DNA of 64,000 nucleotides from Lentzea cavernae (GCF_014653695.1 NZ_BNAR01000011.1:230912-294911); one strand, 5' to 3'. Shown: positions 51,458-60,248, numbered from the stretch's first letter. Numbers and translations: made by a program. Notes: generated by a model not told the origin, from the sequence alone.

Positions 51458-52743
51458 GCTTCTCCTCGTCTGAGCAGCTTTCCTTGCGTTGTACTGGTTT
51501 CCTTGCCCCGCAACCACGTCTGGCGCACGACACCGTGCAACGTGCGACCGTGGTAGGGCGTGACCGGGTTGCGGTGGTGCAGCTTTTCCTTGTCCACCAC
51601 GAAGGTCTCGTCCGGTGCGAACACGACGAGGTCCGCGTCCTTGCCTACCTCGATGGCGCCCTTGGTCTCCAGCCCGACCTGACGTGCCGGATGGGTCGCC
51701 ATCCAGCGGACGACGTCGGTGAGCTGGAAGCCGCGTTCCCGTGCGCCGGTCCACACCGCCGGCAGACCGAGCTGCAGCGACGCGATGCCACCCCACGCCG
51801 TGGCGAAGTCGCCTTCCTTCAGCTCCACGGTGCTCGGCGAGTGGTCGCTCACGACCAGGTCGATCACACCGTCGCGCAGGCCCTGCCACAGCGCCTCGCG
51901 GTTCTCCGCCTCACGGATCGGCGGGCAGCACTTGAACTCCGTCTGCCCGTCGTGGATCTCCTCCGCCGTGAACGTGAGGTAGTGCGGGCACGTCTCGGCG
52001 GTGATCCGCAGGCTTTCGCGCTTGGCGGCGCTCAGGATCGAGAGCGCGTCGGACGACGAGAGGTGCAGGACGTGCGTGCGAGCGCCGGTCCTGCGGGTCA
52101 GTTCCACGACGTCACGGATCGCCTTGTTCTCGGCCTCGCGCGGCCGTGACGCCAGGAACCCCGCGTAGTCCGGTTCGGACTCACGAACCGTGTGCGCGTC
52201 CTCGGCGTGCACGATCGTCAACGCGTCGAGCGTCGCCAACTCTCTTAGTGCGGCTTCGAGTTCAGCAGTGCTCACCGCCGGGAACTCGTCCACGCCCGAG
52301 TGCAGCAGGAAGCACTTGAAGCCGAAGACGCCGGCCTCGTGCAACGGTTTCAGGTCGGCGAGGTTGCCGGGGATGATGCCGCCCCAGAACCCGACGTCCA
52401 CCGAGACGGCCGCCGCGGCCTTGCGCTTGATCTCCAGCGCGGCGACCTCGACCGTCGGCGGGATGCTGTTGAGCGGCATGTCGATGATCGTCGTGACGCC
52501 GCCGGCGGCAGCGGCACGGGTGGCGGTCTCGAAGCCCTCCCACTCGCTGCGGCCGGGGTCGTTGACGTGCACGTGGGTGTCGACCAGGCCCGGCAGCAGC
52601 ACCTCGTCGTCGGCGAGCCGCACGACGTTCGGCGAGTCGATGAACGGTTCGACGGCGACCACCCTGCCGTCGGCGACGCCCACGTCGCACGCGATCTCAC
52701 CCTGCGGGGTCACGACCCTGCGGGCGCGGAAGACCAGGTCCAT
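51454..52743 (-). CDS. allB: Allantoinase
   Basis: 429 residues of the dihydroorotase-like amidohydrolases; hydrolyses allantoin to allantoate. Metal ligands: VDTHVHVNDPG, the carboxylated Lys in GFKCFLLHSG, HAED, HLSSSDAL and SDHSPS. Starts at ATG 52743; a GTG nine bases upstream (52752) overlaps the glxK stop as GTGA and would fit the operon's overlap style. Confidence 0.96.
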   Translation of the reverse strand: MDLVFRARRVVTPQGEIACDVGVADGRVVAVEPFIDSPNVVRLADDEVLLPGLVDTHVHVNDPGRSEWEGFETATRAAAAGGVTTIIDMPLNSIPPTVEVAALEIKRKAAAAVSVDVGFWGGIIPGNLADLKPLHEAGVFGFKCFLLHSGVDEFPAVSTAELEAALRELATLDALTIVHAEDAHTVRESEPDYAGFLASRPREAENKAIRDVVELTRRTGARTHVLHLSSSDALSILSAAKRESLRITAETCPHYLTFTAEEIHDGQTEFKCCPPIREAENREALWQGLRDGVIDLVVSDHSPSTVELKEGDFATAWGGIASLQLGLPAVWTGARERGFQLTDVVRWMATHPARQVGLETKGAIEVGKDADLVVFAPDETFVVDKEKLHHRNPVTPYHGRTLHGVVRQTWLRGKETSTTQGKLLRRGEA

Positions 52744-52748
52744 GGCAC

Positions 52749-53753
52749 TCACTGTGACACCCAGTCGCGGGCGATGCGACCGCCTAGAACGGTGAGAAGC
52801 GAATCGGCCCGCGCCATGCACCGCGTGACGTCGGGCTCGACGTCCAACAGCGCGTAGGCGGCCTTCAACCCCAGGTCACCGGGCTCGACGGAGCACTGCC
52901 CCGCCACCGCGACCACCGGCACGTCGCCCGAGGCCTTCACCACCCCGTACGGCGCCTTGCCGTGGCGGGTCTGCGCGTCCAGCGACCCCTCACCGGTGAC
53001 CACCAGCGACGCGTCCGCGACGGCCTCGGCGAACCCGGCCAGTTCCAGCACCACCTCGATGCCGGGCCTGAACCGCGCACCCAGCACCGCCAGGGCCGCG
53101 AACCCGATCCCACCGGCCGCGCCCGCACCGGGCAGTGAGGCGTGCTCCGGCCCGATCCGCGCGGCGAAATCGGCCAGGCGTGCTTCGAGGATCTCCACCT
53201 GCTCGGGTGAGGCGCCCTTCTGCGGTCCGTAGACCGCCGCGGCGCCGGACGGGCCGAGCAGCGGGTTGTCCACGTCCGAGGCCAGCACGAGGTCGACGCC
53301 GTCGAACGACGTCTTGCCGAGCGCCTCCAGCATCCCCGCGCCACCGTCCGTGCAGGCGCTGCCACCCAGCCCGAGCACGACCGTGGAGCAACCGGCGTCG
53401 AGCGCGGCCTTGAGCAGCTCACCGACGCCGTGGCTGGTGGCGTCCAGCGGCGCGGGCCTCTCCAGCAACGTCAGCCCGGCCGCCGAGGCCACCTCGACCA
53501 CGGCGGTCGTGCCGCGCACGGCGAACGACGCGGGCACCGGCCTGCCGACCGGGCCGGTGACCCAGCGCCCGACCTTCACGAACCCGGCGGCGACGGCGGC
53601 GTCGACCGTGCCGTCACCGCCGTCGGCCACCGGGAGGAGGCGCACGTCCACGTCCGGGACCGCCTCCCGCAGGCCGCGCGCGACGGCGGCGGCGACCTGC
53701 GGGGCGGTGAGCGATCCCTTGAACTTGTCCGGCGCGATGATCACGGCACTCAC
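52749..53753 (-). CDS. glxK: Glycerate kinase
   Basis: 334 residues of the GckA/GlxK family; phosphorylates D-glycerate, usually to 2-phosphoglycerate, and feeds glycolysis. Motifs: IIAPDKFKGSLTAPQVAAAV, PVADGGDGTVDA, VLGLGGSACTDGGAGML, GAGAAGGIGFAALAVLG and VVTGEGSLDAQTRHGKAPYG. GTG at 53753 overlaps the gcl stop (GTGA). Confidence 0.96.
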   Translation of the reverse strand: MSAVIIAPDKFKGSLTAPQVAAAVARGLREAVPDVDVRLLPVADGGDGTVDAAVAAGFVKVGRWVTGPVGRPVPASFAVRGTTAVVEVASAAGLTLLERPAPLDATSHGVGELLKAALDAGCSTVVLGLGGSACTDGGAGMLEALGKTSFDGVDLVLASDVDNPLLGPSGAAAVYGPQKGASPEQVEILEARLADFAARIGPEHASLPGAGAAGGIGFAALAVLGARFRPGIEVVLELAGFAEAVADASLVVTGEGSLDAQTRHGKAPYGVVKASGDVPVVAVAGQCSVEPGDLGLKAAYALLDVEPDVTRCMARADSLLTVLGGRIARDWVSQ

Positions 53754-55450
53754 GGCAGCGGCTCGAATTCCTTCATCGCGGCGATCGACGTGCCGTTCGC
53801 GGTGTTGCCCTCGCGTTCGATCATGATCTCCACGAGCACCGGCCGCGACGTCCTGTCGGCCTCCTTGCGCGCCCACTCGAGCGACGTGCGGATCTCGCTC
53901 GGATCGGCGACCCGGATGCCGGAGCAGCCGTAGGCCTCCATGATCTTCACGTTGTCCGAGCCGCTGGTGTCGTAGTGGATGTCGACCTCGTACTTCATGT
54001 CGTAGCCGCCGTGGTCCTCGGCCATCCTGATCAGGCCGAGGTACTCGTTGTTCAGCATGATCAGCACGAACGGCACGTCGTACTGGGCGCCGACCGCGAG
54101 TTCCTCCACCAAGAACTGGAACGAGTAGTCGCCGACGACACCGACGACCTCGGCGTCCGGCCGGGCCTTCTTCACGCCGATCGCCGCCGGGATCTCCCAG
54201 CCGAGCGGACCGGCCTGGCCGCAGACCTGGTAGTGCCGCGGCTTGTGCGCCTTCTGGTGCTGGCCGGACCAGATCTGGTAGAGCCCGATGGCCGTGACGA
54301 AGTAGGTGTCCGGGCCGTAGAACTCGTTGATCTCCTTGAAGACCCGCGGCGCCTTGACCGGCACGGTGTCGAAGTCTTCACGCCTGAGCAGCGTCCGCTT
54401 GAGCTCCTGGCAACGCTCCACCCAGGCTCCCGCTTCGCGAGCCCCGCGCGCACGAGCCTTCTCGAGGAGGGCCTGCAGGAACACCTTGGTGTCCGCGACG
54501 ATCCCGAGGTCGGGCCCGAAGACCTTGCCGATCTGCGTCGGCTCGACGTCGACGTGGATGAACTTGCGATCGCCGCGGTAGGTCGCGAGGTCGCCGGTGT
54601 GCCGGTCGCCGAAGCGCGCGCCCAGCGCCAGCACCAGGTCCGACTCCAGGAACGAGGCGTTGCCGTAGCGCTGCGAGGTCTGGATGCCGGTCATGCCCGC
54701 GTAGAGCGGGTGGTCCTCGTCGAGCGCGCCCTTGCCCATCAGCGTGGCCTGAACGGGGATCTGCAGGAACTCGGCCAGCTCCAGCAGCTCGGCGGACGCC
54801 TCGCCGAGGATGACACCGCCACCGGCGAGCAGCAGTGGGCGTTCGGCGGCGAGCAGCATGTCCAGCGCGCGCTCGACCCGTGCGTCACTCGGCGCGATTT
54901 TGGGCACGGGCAACGGTTCGTCGATCGTGGAGTCCCATTCGATCTCCTGCTTCTGCACGTCGATCGGCAGGTCGATCAGGACCGGGCCCGGCCGGCCGGA
55001 ACGGGCGATCCGGAACGCCTCGCGGAAGATCCACGGCATCTGCGCGGCTTCCTTGACCTGCACCGCCCACTTCGTGACGGGGGCGGCGATCGAGACGATG
55101 TCGACGGCCTGGAACGCCTCCTGGTGCAGCTTGGAGACCGCGGCCTGGCCGGTGATGCACAGGATCGGCACCGAGTCGGCCTGCGCGGTGTAGAGGCCGG
55201 TGATCATGTTCGTGCCGGCCGGGCCCGAGGTGCCGATCGCGACACCGACGTTGCCGGTCGTGCGCGACCAGCCGTCGGCCATGTGCGTGGCGCCTTCCTC
55301 GTGGCGCACGATGAGGTGCTCGATCGAGCCGTCCTGCTCCATCGCCTTGTACAGCGGGAGGATCGCGGCGCCGGGGCAGCCGAACACGACGTCGATGCCC
55401 TCGGACTTGAGGACCTCGACGACCGCTTGCATGACTGGGATCTTCGGCAT
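53750..55450 (-). CDS. gcl: Glyoxylate carboligase (tartronate-semialdehyde synthase), divergent form
   Basis: 566 residues, somewhat shorter than the usual near-590. ThDP enzyme joining two glyoxylates to tartronate semialdehyde and CO2. N-terminal GCPGAAILPLYKAM and GTSGPAGTNMITGLYTAQAD, and the ThDP motif GDYSFQFLVEELAVGAQYDV ... NNEYLGLIR. Unlike the E. coli enzyme, which has Val at position 51 (RHVEGASHM), this one has Glu51 (RHEEGATHM), the residue normal for other ThDP enzymes. Position between glxR and glxK supports the gcl role, but activity should be tested. Confidence 0.88.
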   Translation of the reverse strand: MPKIPVMQAVVEVLKSEGIDVVFGCPGAAILPLYKAMEQDGSIEHLIVRHEEGATHMADGWSRTTGNVGVAIGTSGPAGTNMITGLYTAQADSVPILCITGQAAVSKLHQEAFQAVDIVSIAAPVTKWAVQVKEAAQMPWIFREAFRIARSGRPGPVLIDLPIDVQKQEIEWDSTIDEPLPVPKIAPSDARVERALDMLLAAERPLLLAGGGVILGEASAELLELAEFLQIPVQATLMGKGALDEDHPLYAGMTGIQTSQRYGNASFLESDLVLALGARFGDRHTGDLATYRGDRKFIHVDVEPTQIGKVFGPDLGIVADTKVFLQALLEKARARGAREAGAWVERCQELKRTLLRREDFDTVPVKAPRVFKEINEFYGPDTYFVTAIGLYQIWSGQHQKAHKPRHYQVCGQAGPLGWEIPAAIGVKKARPDAEVVGVVGDYSFQFLVEELAVGAQYDVPFVLIMLNNEYLGLIRMAEDHGGYDMKYEVDIHYDTSGSDNVKIMEAYGCSGIRVADPSEIRTSLEWARKEADRTSRPVLVEIMIEREGNTANGTSIAAMKEFEPLP

Positions 55451-55451
55451 G

Positions 55452-56309
55452 TCAGGACCTTCCCGCGAAGTTCTCGATGACCTTGAGCAGCGCGGAGTGG
55501 TCGAGCGACCCGTAACCCTGCGCGCGTGCCGCCGCGATCAGCGCGGCGATCTGGTTGGTGACCGGCAGCGCGACGTCGGCGGAGCGCGCCGCGTCCAGTG
55601 CGATGCCCATGTCCTTGTGGTGCAGGTCGATCCGGAAGCCCGGCTGGAACTCGCGCGCGATCATCGACTCGCGCTTGAGGTCGAGGATCCGGTTCGCGGC
55701 GAGACCGCCGGCGAGCACGTCGAGGCCCGCCTTCGGGTCGACGCCACTCGCTTCCAGCAGCACGATCGACTCCGCGACGAGGGCGTAGATGCCGCCGACC
55801 ATCAGCTGGTTCGCGGCCTTCACGACCTGGCCTGCGCCGTGCGGACCGACGTGGACGATCGTCTTGCCGACGACCTCCAGGAACGGCCTGGCGGCGGCGA
55901 AGTCGGCCTCGTCGCCGCCGACCATGATGCTGAGCGACGCCTGCACCGCACCGGTCTGACCGCCGGACACGGGCGCGTCGAGCACCCGGACGTTCGTCAG
56001 CCTCTTCGCGATGTCGATCGAGGTGAACGGGCGGATCGTGCTCATGTCGACCAGCAACGTGCCGTCGTCGAACGTGACCTCGTCGATCACCGCCTCGACC
56101 TGCGGGTGGTTGGGCAGCATCGTGATGACGACCTCGGCGCCGCTCACGGCCTCCTGAGCACTCGAAGCCGCTTTGCCGCCGTCTGCTTCCAGTTTCTCCA
56201 GCGAAGCCGAGCTGAGGTCGAAGCCCGTCACGTCGTGCCCGGCGGCTACGAGGTGGGCCGCCATCGGGCTGCCCATGATGCCGAGTCCGATGAAACCGAT
56301 GCGGGTCAT
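55452..56309 (-). CDS. glxR: 2-hydroxy-3-oxopropionate (tartronate semialdehyde) reductase
   Basis: 285 residues of the 3-hydroxyisobutyrate dehydrogenase family; reduces tartronate semialdehyde to glycerate. NAD-binding IGFIGLGIMGSPMAAHLVAA; substrate loop LDAPVSGGQTGAVQASLSIM; catalytic Lys in GAGQVVKAANQLMVGG. ATG at 56309, preceded by GGAGG, overlaps the hyi stop (ATGA). One base before gcl. Confidence 0.95.
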   Translation of the reverse strand: MTRIGFIGLGIMGSPMAAHLVAAGHDVTGFDLSSASLEKLEADGGKAASSAQEAVSGAEVVITMLPNHPQVEAVIDEVTFDDGTLLVDMSTIRPFTSIDIAKRLTNVRVLDAPVSGGQTGAVQASLSIMVGGDEADFAAARPFLEVVGKTIVHVGPHGAGQVVKAANQLMVGGIYALVAESIVLLEASGVDPKAGLDVLAGGLAANRILDLKRESMIAREFQPGFRIDLHHKDMGIALDAARSADVALPVTNQIAALIAAARAQGYGSLDHSALLKVIENFAGRS

Positions 56310-57052
56310 GCTTGATCCCTCCAAGCGAAGGAGTGGGTGACGGGCTTGTACTCGGCGCCGACGAAACCCGTGTAGCCGTTGGCGCGGAGCTTCGCGAGAT
56401 GCCCGAAGAGGTCGAGCTCGCCGGTGCCGGGCTCACCGCGTCCGGGAGCGTCGGCGATCTGCACGTGACCGATGCGGTCGACGTGGTCGGCGAGGACGTC
56501 GAGGTCGTCGCCGTTCGTGGCGAGGTGGTAGAGGTCCGCGAGCAGCTTCACGTTGCCGCGGTCGATCTCGTCGATCAGCTCGAACGCCTGGTGGGCGATC
56601 TTGATCGGGTACTGCGGCGCGCCGCTCAGCGGTTCGATCACGAGCTGGGCGCCGATCTCCGCCGCGACGTCGGCGGCGAAGCGGTAGTTGGAGACGGTCT
56701 GCGCGGTGGTCTCGAAGTTGCCGTGCAGCGCGTTGAGCGTGCGGCAGCCGAGGCGGCCCGCGATGGCCGCGGTGATCTCGACGTTCGTGCGGAACTCGGT
56801 CTCGCGGCCGGGCCAGCTCGTCAGTCCCCTGTCTCCCGCGGGCATGTCGCCCGCGTAGAGGTTGAGGCCGACCAGGCGGACCCGCGCGTCGACGATCGCG
56901 TTCTCGAACGCCTCGATCTCGCGCGTCTCGGGTACGGCGTCCGCGAACGGCCACCAGATCTCGACCGCGTCGAACCCGGCGGCGCGTGCGGCTTGGGGAC
57001 GCTCCAACAGCGGTAGCTCCGTGAAGAGCATCGAGAGGTTCGCATCGAACAT
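56306..57052 (-). CDS. hyi: Hydroxypyruvate isomerase
   Basis: 248 residues with the xylose-isomerase-like TIM barrel; interconverts hydroxypyruvate and tartronate semialdehyde. Motifs: NLSMLFTELPLLERPQAARA, GFDAVEIWWPFA, NALHGN, LVIEPLSGAPQYPI, LLADLYHLATNGDDL and GEPGTGELD. First gene of the minus-strand operon; its promoter carries two operator copies shared with uraD. Confidence 0.94.
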   Translation of the reverse strand: MFDANLSMLFTELPLLERPQAARAAGFDAVEIWWPFADAVPETREIEAFENAIVDARVRLVGLNLYAGDMPAGDRGLTSWPGRETEFRTNVEITAAIAGRLGCRTLNALHGNFETTAQTVSNYRFAADVAAEIGAQLVIEPLSGAPQYPIKIAHQAFELIDEIDRGNVKLLADLYHLATNGDDLDVLADHVDRIGHVQIADAPGRGEPGTGELDLFGHLAKLRANGYTGFVGAEYKPVTHSFAWRDQA

Positions 57053-57065
57053 TGGTGGCTAGTCC

Positions 57066-57080
57066 TTCCACATTGCGGAA
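57066..57080. promoter_or_regulatory. IclR-type operator copy 1
   Basis: TTCCACATTGCGGAA, a near-palindrome (TTCC-7-GGAA) 14 bases before the hyi start. It closely matches copies at 57148 and 63011, so it is the probable site of the IclR regulator at 63047. Confidence 0.65.
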
Positions 57081-57147
57081 GTTGGATTTCGTACTACGGA
57101 GACACTAGACATCCCGCGCGGCTCGGGTCAAGAATGTGGAAGTTCAA

Positions 57148-57162
57148 TTCCGCAATGTAGAA
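57148..57162. promoter_or_regulatory. IclR-type operator copy 2
   Basis: TTCCGCAATGTAGAA, 13 bases before the uraD start; its reverse complement shares ACATTGCGGAA with copy 1 at 57066. An adjacent TGTGGAA-6-TTCCGCA dyad (57135-57154) may enlarge the site. Confidence 0.65.
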
Positions 57163-57174
57163 ACTTGGAGAGCC

Positions 57175-57657
57175 GTGGACAGCTTCAACAGCGCCCCGGA
57201 GGCCGAACTCCGTCCTCTGCTCACCGAGTGCCTCGCGGTGCCCCGCTGGATCGACGCCGTGGTGACCGGCAGGCCCTACGCGTCGGTGGATGCTCTCCTC
57301 GCGGCTTCTTCGGTTGCCGCACAAGGACTTTCCGACGAGGAGGTGCTCGGTGCCATCGCCGGGCACCCGCGCATCGGCGAACGACAGAAGACAGGTGGGG
57401 TGTCGGCGAGGTGGTCGCGGTCGGAACAGTCCGGTGTGGACGCTTCCCAGGCTGATCGCCTGGCGGCCGCCAACGCCGCGTACGAGGATCGGTTCGGGCA
57501 CATCTACCTGGTGTGCGCGACCGGCCTGAGCGGTGCGGAAATGCTCGGCAACCTGTCCTCGCGCATGGACAACCCGCCGGATGTCGAGGTCCGCGTCGTC
57601 AACGACGAACTCGCGAAGATCGCCGCCTTGCGGCTGCAGAAGCTGATCGGGAGCTGA
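57175..57657 (+). CDS. uraD: OHCU decarboxylase
   Basis: 160 residues from GTG 57175 (GGAG four bases upstream). Converts 2-oxo-4-hydroxy-4-carboxy-5-ureidoimidazoline to (S)-allantoin. Family motifs: FNSAPEAELRPLLTECL, AGHPRIGERQKTGG with the catalytic His, SRSEQSGVD and NAAYEDRFGHIYLVCATG. Two bases before the urate oxidase start. Confidence 0.95.
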   Translation: MDSFNSAPEAELRPLLTECLAVPRWIDAVVTGRPYASVDALLAASSVAAQGLSDEEVLGAIAGHPRIGERQKTGGVSARWSRSEQSGVDASQADRLAAANAAYEDRFGHIYLVCATGLSGAEMLGNLSSRMDNPPDVEVRVVNDELAKIAALRLQKLIGS

Positions 57658-57659
57658 AC

Positions 57660-58538
57660 ATGGCCATCGTCCTGGGCCCCAACCAGTACGGCAAGGCGGA
57701 GAACCGCCTCGTCACGGTGTCGCGCAACGGATCCGTGCACACCATCAAAGACCTGACCGTCAGCACCTCGCTGCGCGGAGACCTCGCCGACACGCACCGC
57801 ACCGGCGACAACGCCAAGGTGCTGGCGACAGACACGCAGAAGAACACCGTCTACGCGTTCGCCAAGGAGGCGCCGGTCGGTGAGATCGAGGACTTCGCGC
57901 TGCGCCTGGGCCGGCACTTCGTCGGCACGCAGGAGGCCATCTCCGGCGCGCGGATCCTGATCGACGAGCACGCCTGGGAGCGCATCGACGGCCACGACCA
58001 CGCGTTCTCGCAGGGGTCGAACGAGAAGCGCACCACCGCCGTGACGATCGAGGGCTCCAACGCCTGGGTCGTCTCGGGCGTGCGCGACCTGGTGGTGCTG
58101 AAGTCGACCGGGTCGGAGTTCCACGGCTACCCCAAGGACCCGTACACGACCCTGAAGGAGACCGACGACCGCATCCTGGCGACATCGGTGACGGCCCGCT
58201 GGCGTTACGCCGGCACCGACGCCGACTGGGCGAAGTCGTACGCCGAGATCCGGTCGATCATGCTGAAGACGTTCGCGGACAAGCACTCCCTGTCGTTGCA
58301 GCAGACGCTGTACGCGATGGGCGAGGCCGTTCTGCAGACCCGGCCCGAGGTCGCCGAGGTACGGCTCTCCATGCCGAACAAGCACCACTTCCTCGTGGAC
58401 CTCAGCGCGTTCGGCCTGGAGAACGACAACGAGGTCTTCTACGCCGCGGACCGCCCGTACGGGCTCATCGAGGGTTCGATCCTGCGGGACGACGCCCCGG
58501 AGGCGGGGCTTGCCTGGAGTACTTTGCCAACCTTCTGA
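57660..58538 (+). CDS. uao: Urate oxidase
   Basis: 292 residues, cofactor-free uricase of the T-fold, oxidising urate to 5-hydroxyisourate with H2O2 release. NQYGKAENR (catalytic Lys12), TDTQKNTVYAFAKE with Thr/Asp, and the second T-fold with TTLKETDDRILATSVTARW and MPNKHHFLVDLSAFGL. Its last 74 bases overlap the convergent flavoprotein gene. Confidence 0.96.
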   Translation: MAIVLGPNQYGKAENRLVTVSRNGSVHTIKDLTVSTSLRGDLADTHRTGDNAKVLATDTQKNTVYAFAKEAPVGEIEDFALRLGRHFVGTQEAISGARILIDEHAWERIDGHDHAFSQGSNEKRTTAVTIEGSNAWVVSGVRDLVVLKSTGSEFHGYPKDPYTTLKETDDRILATSVTARWRYAGTDADWAKSYAEIRSIMLKTFADKHSLSLQQTLYAMGEAVLQTRPEVAEVRLSMPNKHHFLVDLSAFGLENDNEVFYAADRPYGLIEGSILRDDAPEAGLAWSTLPTF

Positions 58539-59748
58539 ACACCGCCGGGCTGAACAGGGTCGCCGGTGAGGCGACCATGTGCACGACCCGGACGAAGCGG
58601 CGGAACAGGTCGGGGTCGTGCACGATCCCGGCCTGCCACTTCTTCAGGTACCAGCCGAGCAGGCCACCGCGCCTGGTCTCCACCCAGCCGCGGTCGGCGT
58701 TGCTGGACATCGCCCACGTCCCCTTCGACGTCCTCGCGACCTTCCGCTGGAACGCCCGGCACCCCTGCGCGCTGAAGTCGGTGTGCCGCCGGAACAACAG
58801 CGCCTCCATCGCCGCCACGGTGATGCCCTGCCCGTACACCGGGTTGAACGCGCACACCGCGTCTCCCACCGCCACCAGCCCGCCCGGCCAGTGCGCCGTG
58901 GCCTCGAAGGCGTGGCGGCGACTGGCCGTGCGGGCGAACAGGTAGACGGGCGAGAGCGGTTCGGCGCCGGCGAGCATCTCCGAGATCGGCACCCGCAACG
59001 AGTCCAGGAACTCCTGGTAGCCGTCGAGGTCGCGCGGCGGGTGATCACCGGCGGCTCCCTGCGCCGTGACCATCAGCCGGTCGCCCTCGACGCGCATCGC
59101 CGCCACCCCGCGCGGGAGGTGCGGTGCGGAGAGACTTTCGGCGTACGCCACGGGAAAGTCCTTGGGCGCCGTGTAAATCCGGGTCGCGTACCCGGTGCGG
59201 GAGTCGACCACCTCGGGTTCCGGCGACGTGATCCCCGCGGCGGCGAGCCAGGCCGGCAGCTTCGACGACCTGCCGGACGCGTCGACGACGAGATCCGCGT
59301 CGATCCTGCCGTGGTCACGGGTCCGCACGCCGTCCACCACACCGTCGCGCAACGACAACCCGGTGACGTGCACACCGGTCCTGATCTCGGCCGTCACCCG
59401 CCGCCGGATGCTGGTCTCCAGCAACGGGCGGCTCAGCGACAGCAGCGGCATGCCCGTGGGCGCCGCGGCGAGCCAGCCGAGCGGGTTCAGGATCCGCATG
59501 TCCCCCGCGTCGGCGAGTGCCGCGCCGGCGTCGACGAGTTCGGCGCGCAGGCCGGGGAACAGCCCCTCCAGGAGCTCACCGCCGCGCACGAGCAACCCGT
59601 GCACGTGCCTGCCCTGCGGCACACCCGGCCGGGGTTCGGGCTCGTCGGAGAGCTCGTCCCGTTCCAGGACAACGACTTCGTGCGATTCGCCCAGCACGCG
59701 CGCCGCCAGCAAGCCGGCGATTCCCCCGCCTATCACCACGGCCTTCAT
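58465..59748 (-). CDS. FAD-dependent monooxygenase (PHBH-like)
   Basis: 427 residues. FAD-binding GGGIAGLLAARVLG at the N-terminus with ERD as the ribose-binding acid, RPLLETSIRRRV, the DG-like VDASGRSSKLPAWLA and the GD motif VAVGDAVCAFNPVYGQGI. Fits tetracycline-oxygenase-type hydroxylases; the substrate is unknown. The C-terminal 25 codons (KYSRQAPPPGRRPAGS) overlap urate oxidase on the other strand and look extended beyond the fold. Confidence 0.85.
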   Translation of the reverse strand: MKAVVIGGGIAGLLAARVLGESHEVVVLERDELSDEPEPRPGVPQGRHVHGLLVRGGELLEGLFPGLRAELVDAGAALADAGDMRILNPLGWLAAAPTGMPLLSLSRPLLETSIRRRVTAEIRTGVHVTGLSLRDGVVDGVRTRDHGRIDADLVVDASGRSSKLPAWLAAAGITSPEPEVVDSRTGYATRIYTAPKDFPVAYAESLSAPHLPRGVAAMRVEGDRLMVTAQGAAGDHPPRDLDGYQEFLDSLRVPISEMLAGAEPLSPVYLFARTASRRHAFEATAHWPGGLVAVGDAVCAFNPVYGQGITVAAMEALLFRRHTDFSAQGCRAFQRKVARTSKGTWAMSSNADRGWVETRRGGLLGWYLKKWQAGIVHDPDLFRRFVRVVHMVASPATLFSPAVFRRLAKYSRQAPPPGRRPAGSNPR

Positions 59749-59773
59749 GGGGCCATTGAACCAGCAGGGCCGA

Positions 59774-60241
59774 TCAGCGGTTTTCTTTCGTGCGCAACGA
59801 CATCTGCTGGTCGCGCCACGAGTGGAACAGGTCGGCCTCGCTGTACCAGCCGACGCCGGTCGGCCGTTCGCCCGTCGTCATGAACTCGATCAGCAACTGC
59901 CGGTACAGGCACAGCGGAACGCCGACACCGGGCGGGAAATCCGTGTACTTCTCGTTGACGTACGGCGCTTCCACGGACCCTTTGGGCCAGCCCATGAAGG
60001 TGTTGTCGACGTAGTACATGTAGCCCCACGAACCACGCACGGCGAGCACGACGTTGTGGTCCGGTTCCCCTTCGGCGGTGAGGTCGCGCCCGAAGTGGTC
60101 GAGCGACCCGTCGTTGCACTCGGGCCTGCCGAGCAGCCGGATCAGCGTGTCCACGTCCCCGTCGCACGCGACGACCTGGTACTTGTGCTCCGCGGAGTCG
60201 AGGTCGGGGAGGCCGGTCCAGAGGCCGGCTCGCATGCTCAT
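59774..60241 (-). CDS. Imm1-family immunity protein-like
   Basis: About 155 residues from ATG 60241. The C-terminal half has the Imm1 pattern: TDFPPGVGVPLCLYRQLLIE, then FMTTGERPTGVGWY, preceded by an acidic N-terminal half. Imm1 proteins neutralise polymorphic toxins, for example deaminases. No toxin gene is adjacent, so it is an orphan or a solitary defence against neighbours. A perfect palindrome covers its start codons. Confidence 0.68.
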   Translation of the reverse strand: MSMRAGLWTGLPDLDSAEHKYQVVACDGDVDTLIRLLGRPECNDGSLDHFGRDLTAEGEPDHNVVLAVRGSWGYMYYVDNTFMGWPKGSVEAPYVNEKYTDFPPGVGVPLCLYRQLLIEFMTTGERPTGVGWYSEADLFHSWRDQQMSLRTKENR

Positions 60242-60248
60242 GCGAGCC
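60227..60248. repeat. Perfect palindrome over the Imm1-like start
   Basis: GGCTCGCATG and CATGCGAGCC separated by two bases. Both candidate ATGs (60241, 60235) lie within it. In the mRNA the start codons would be in a hairpin, or in DNA it may be an operator. Confidence 0.7.
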
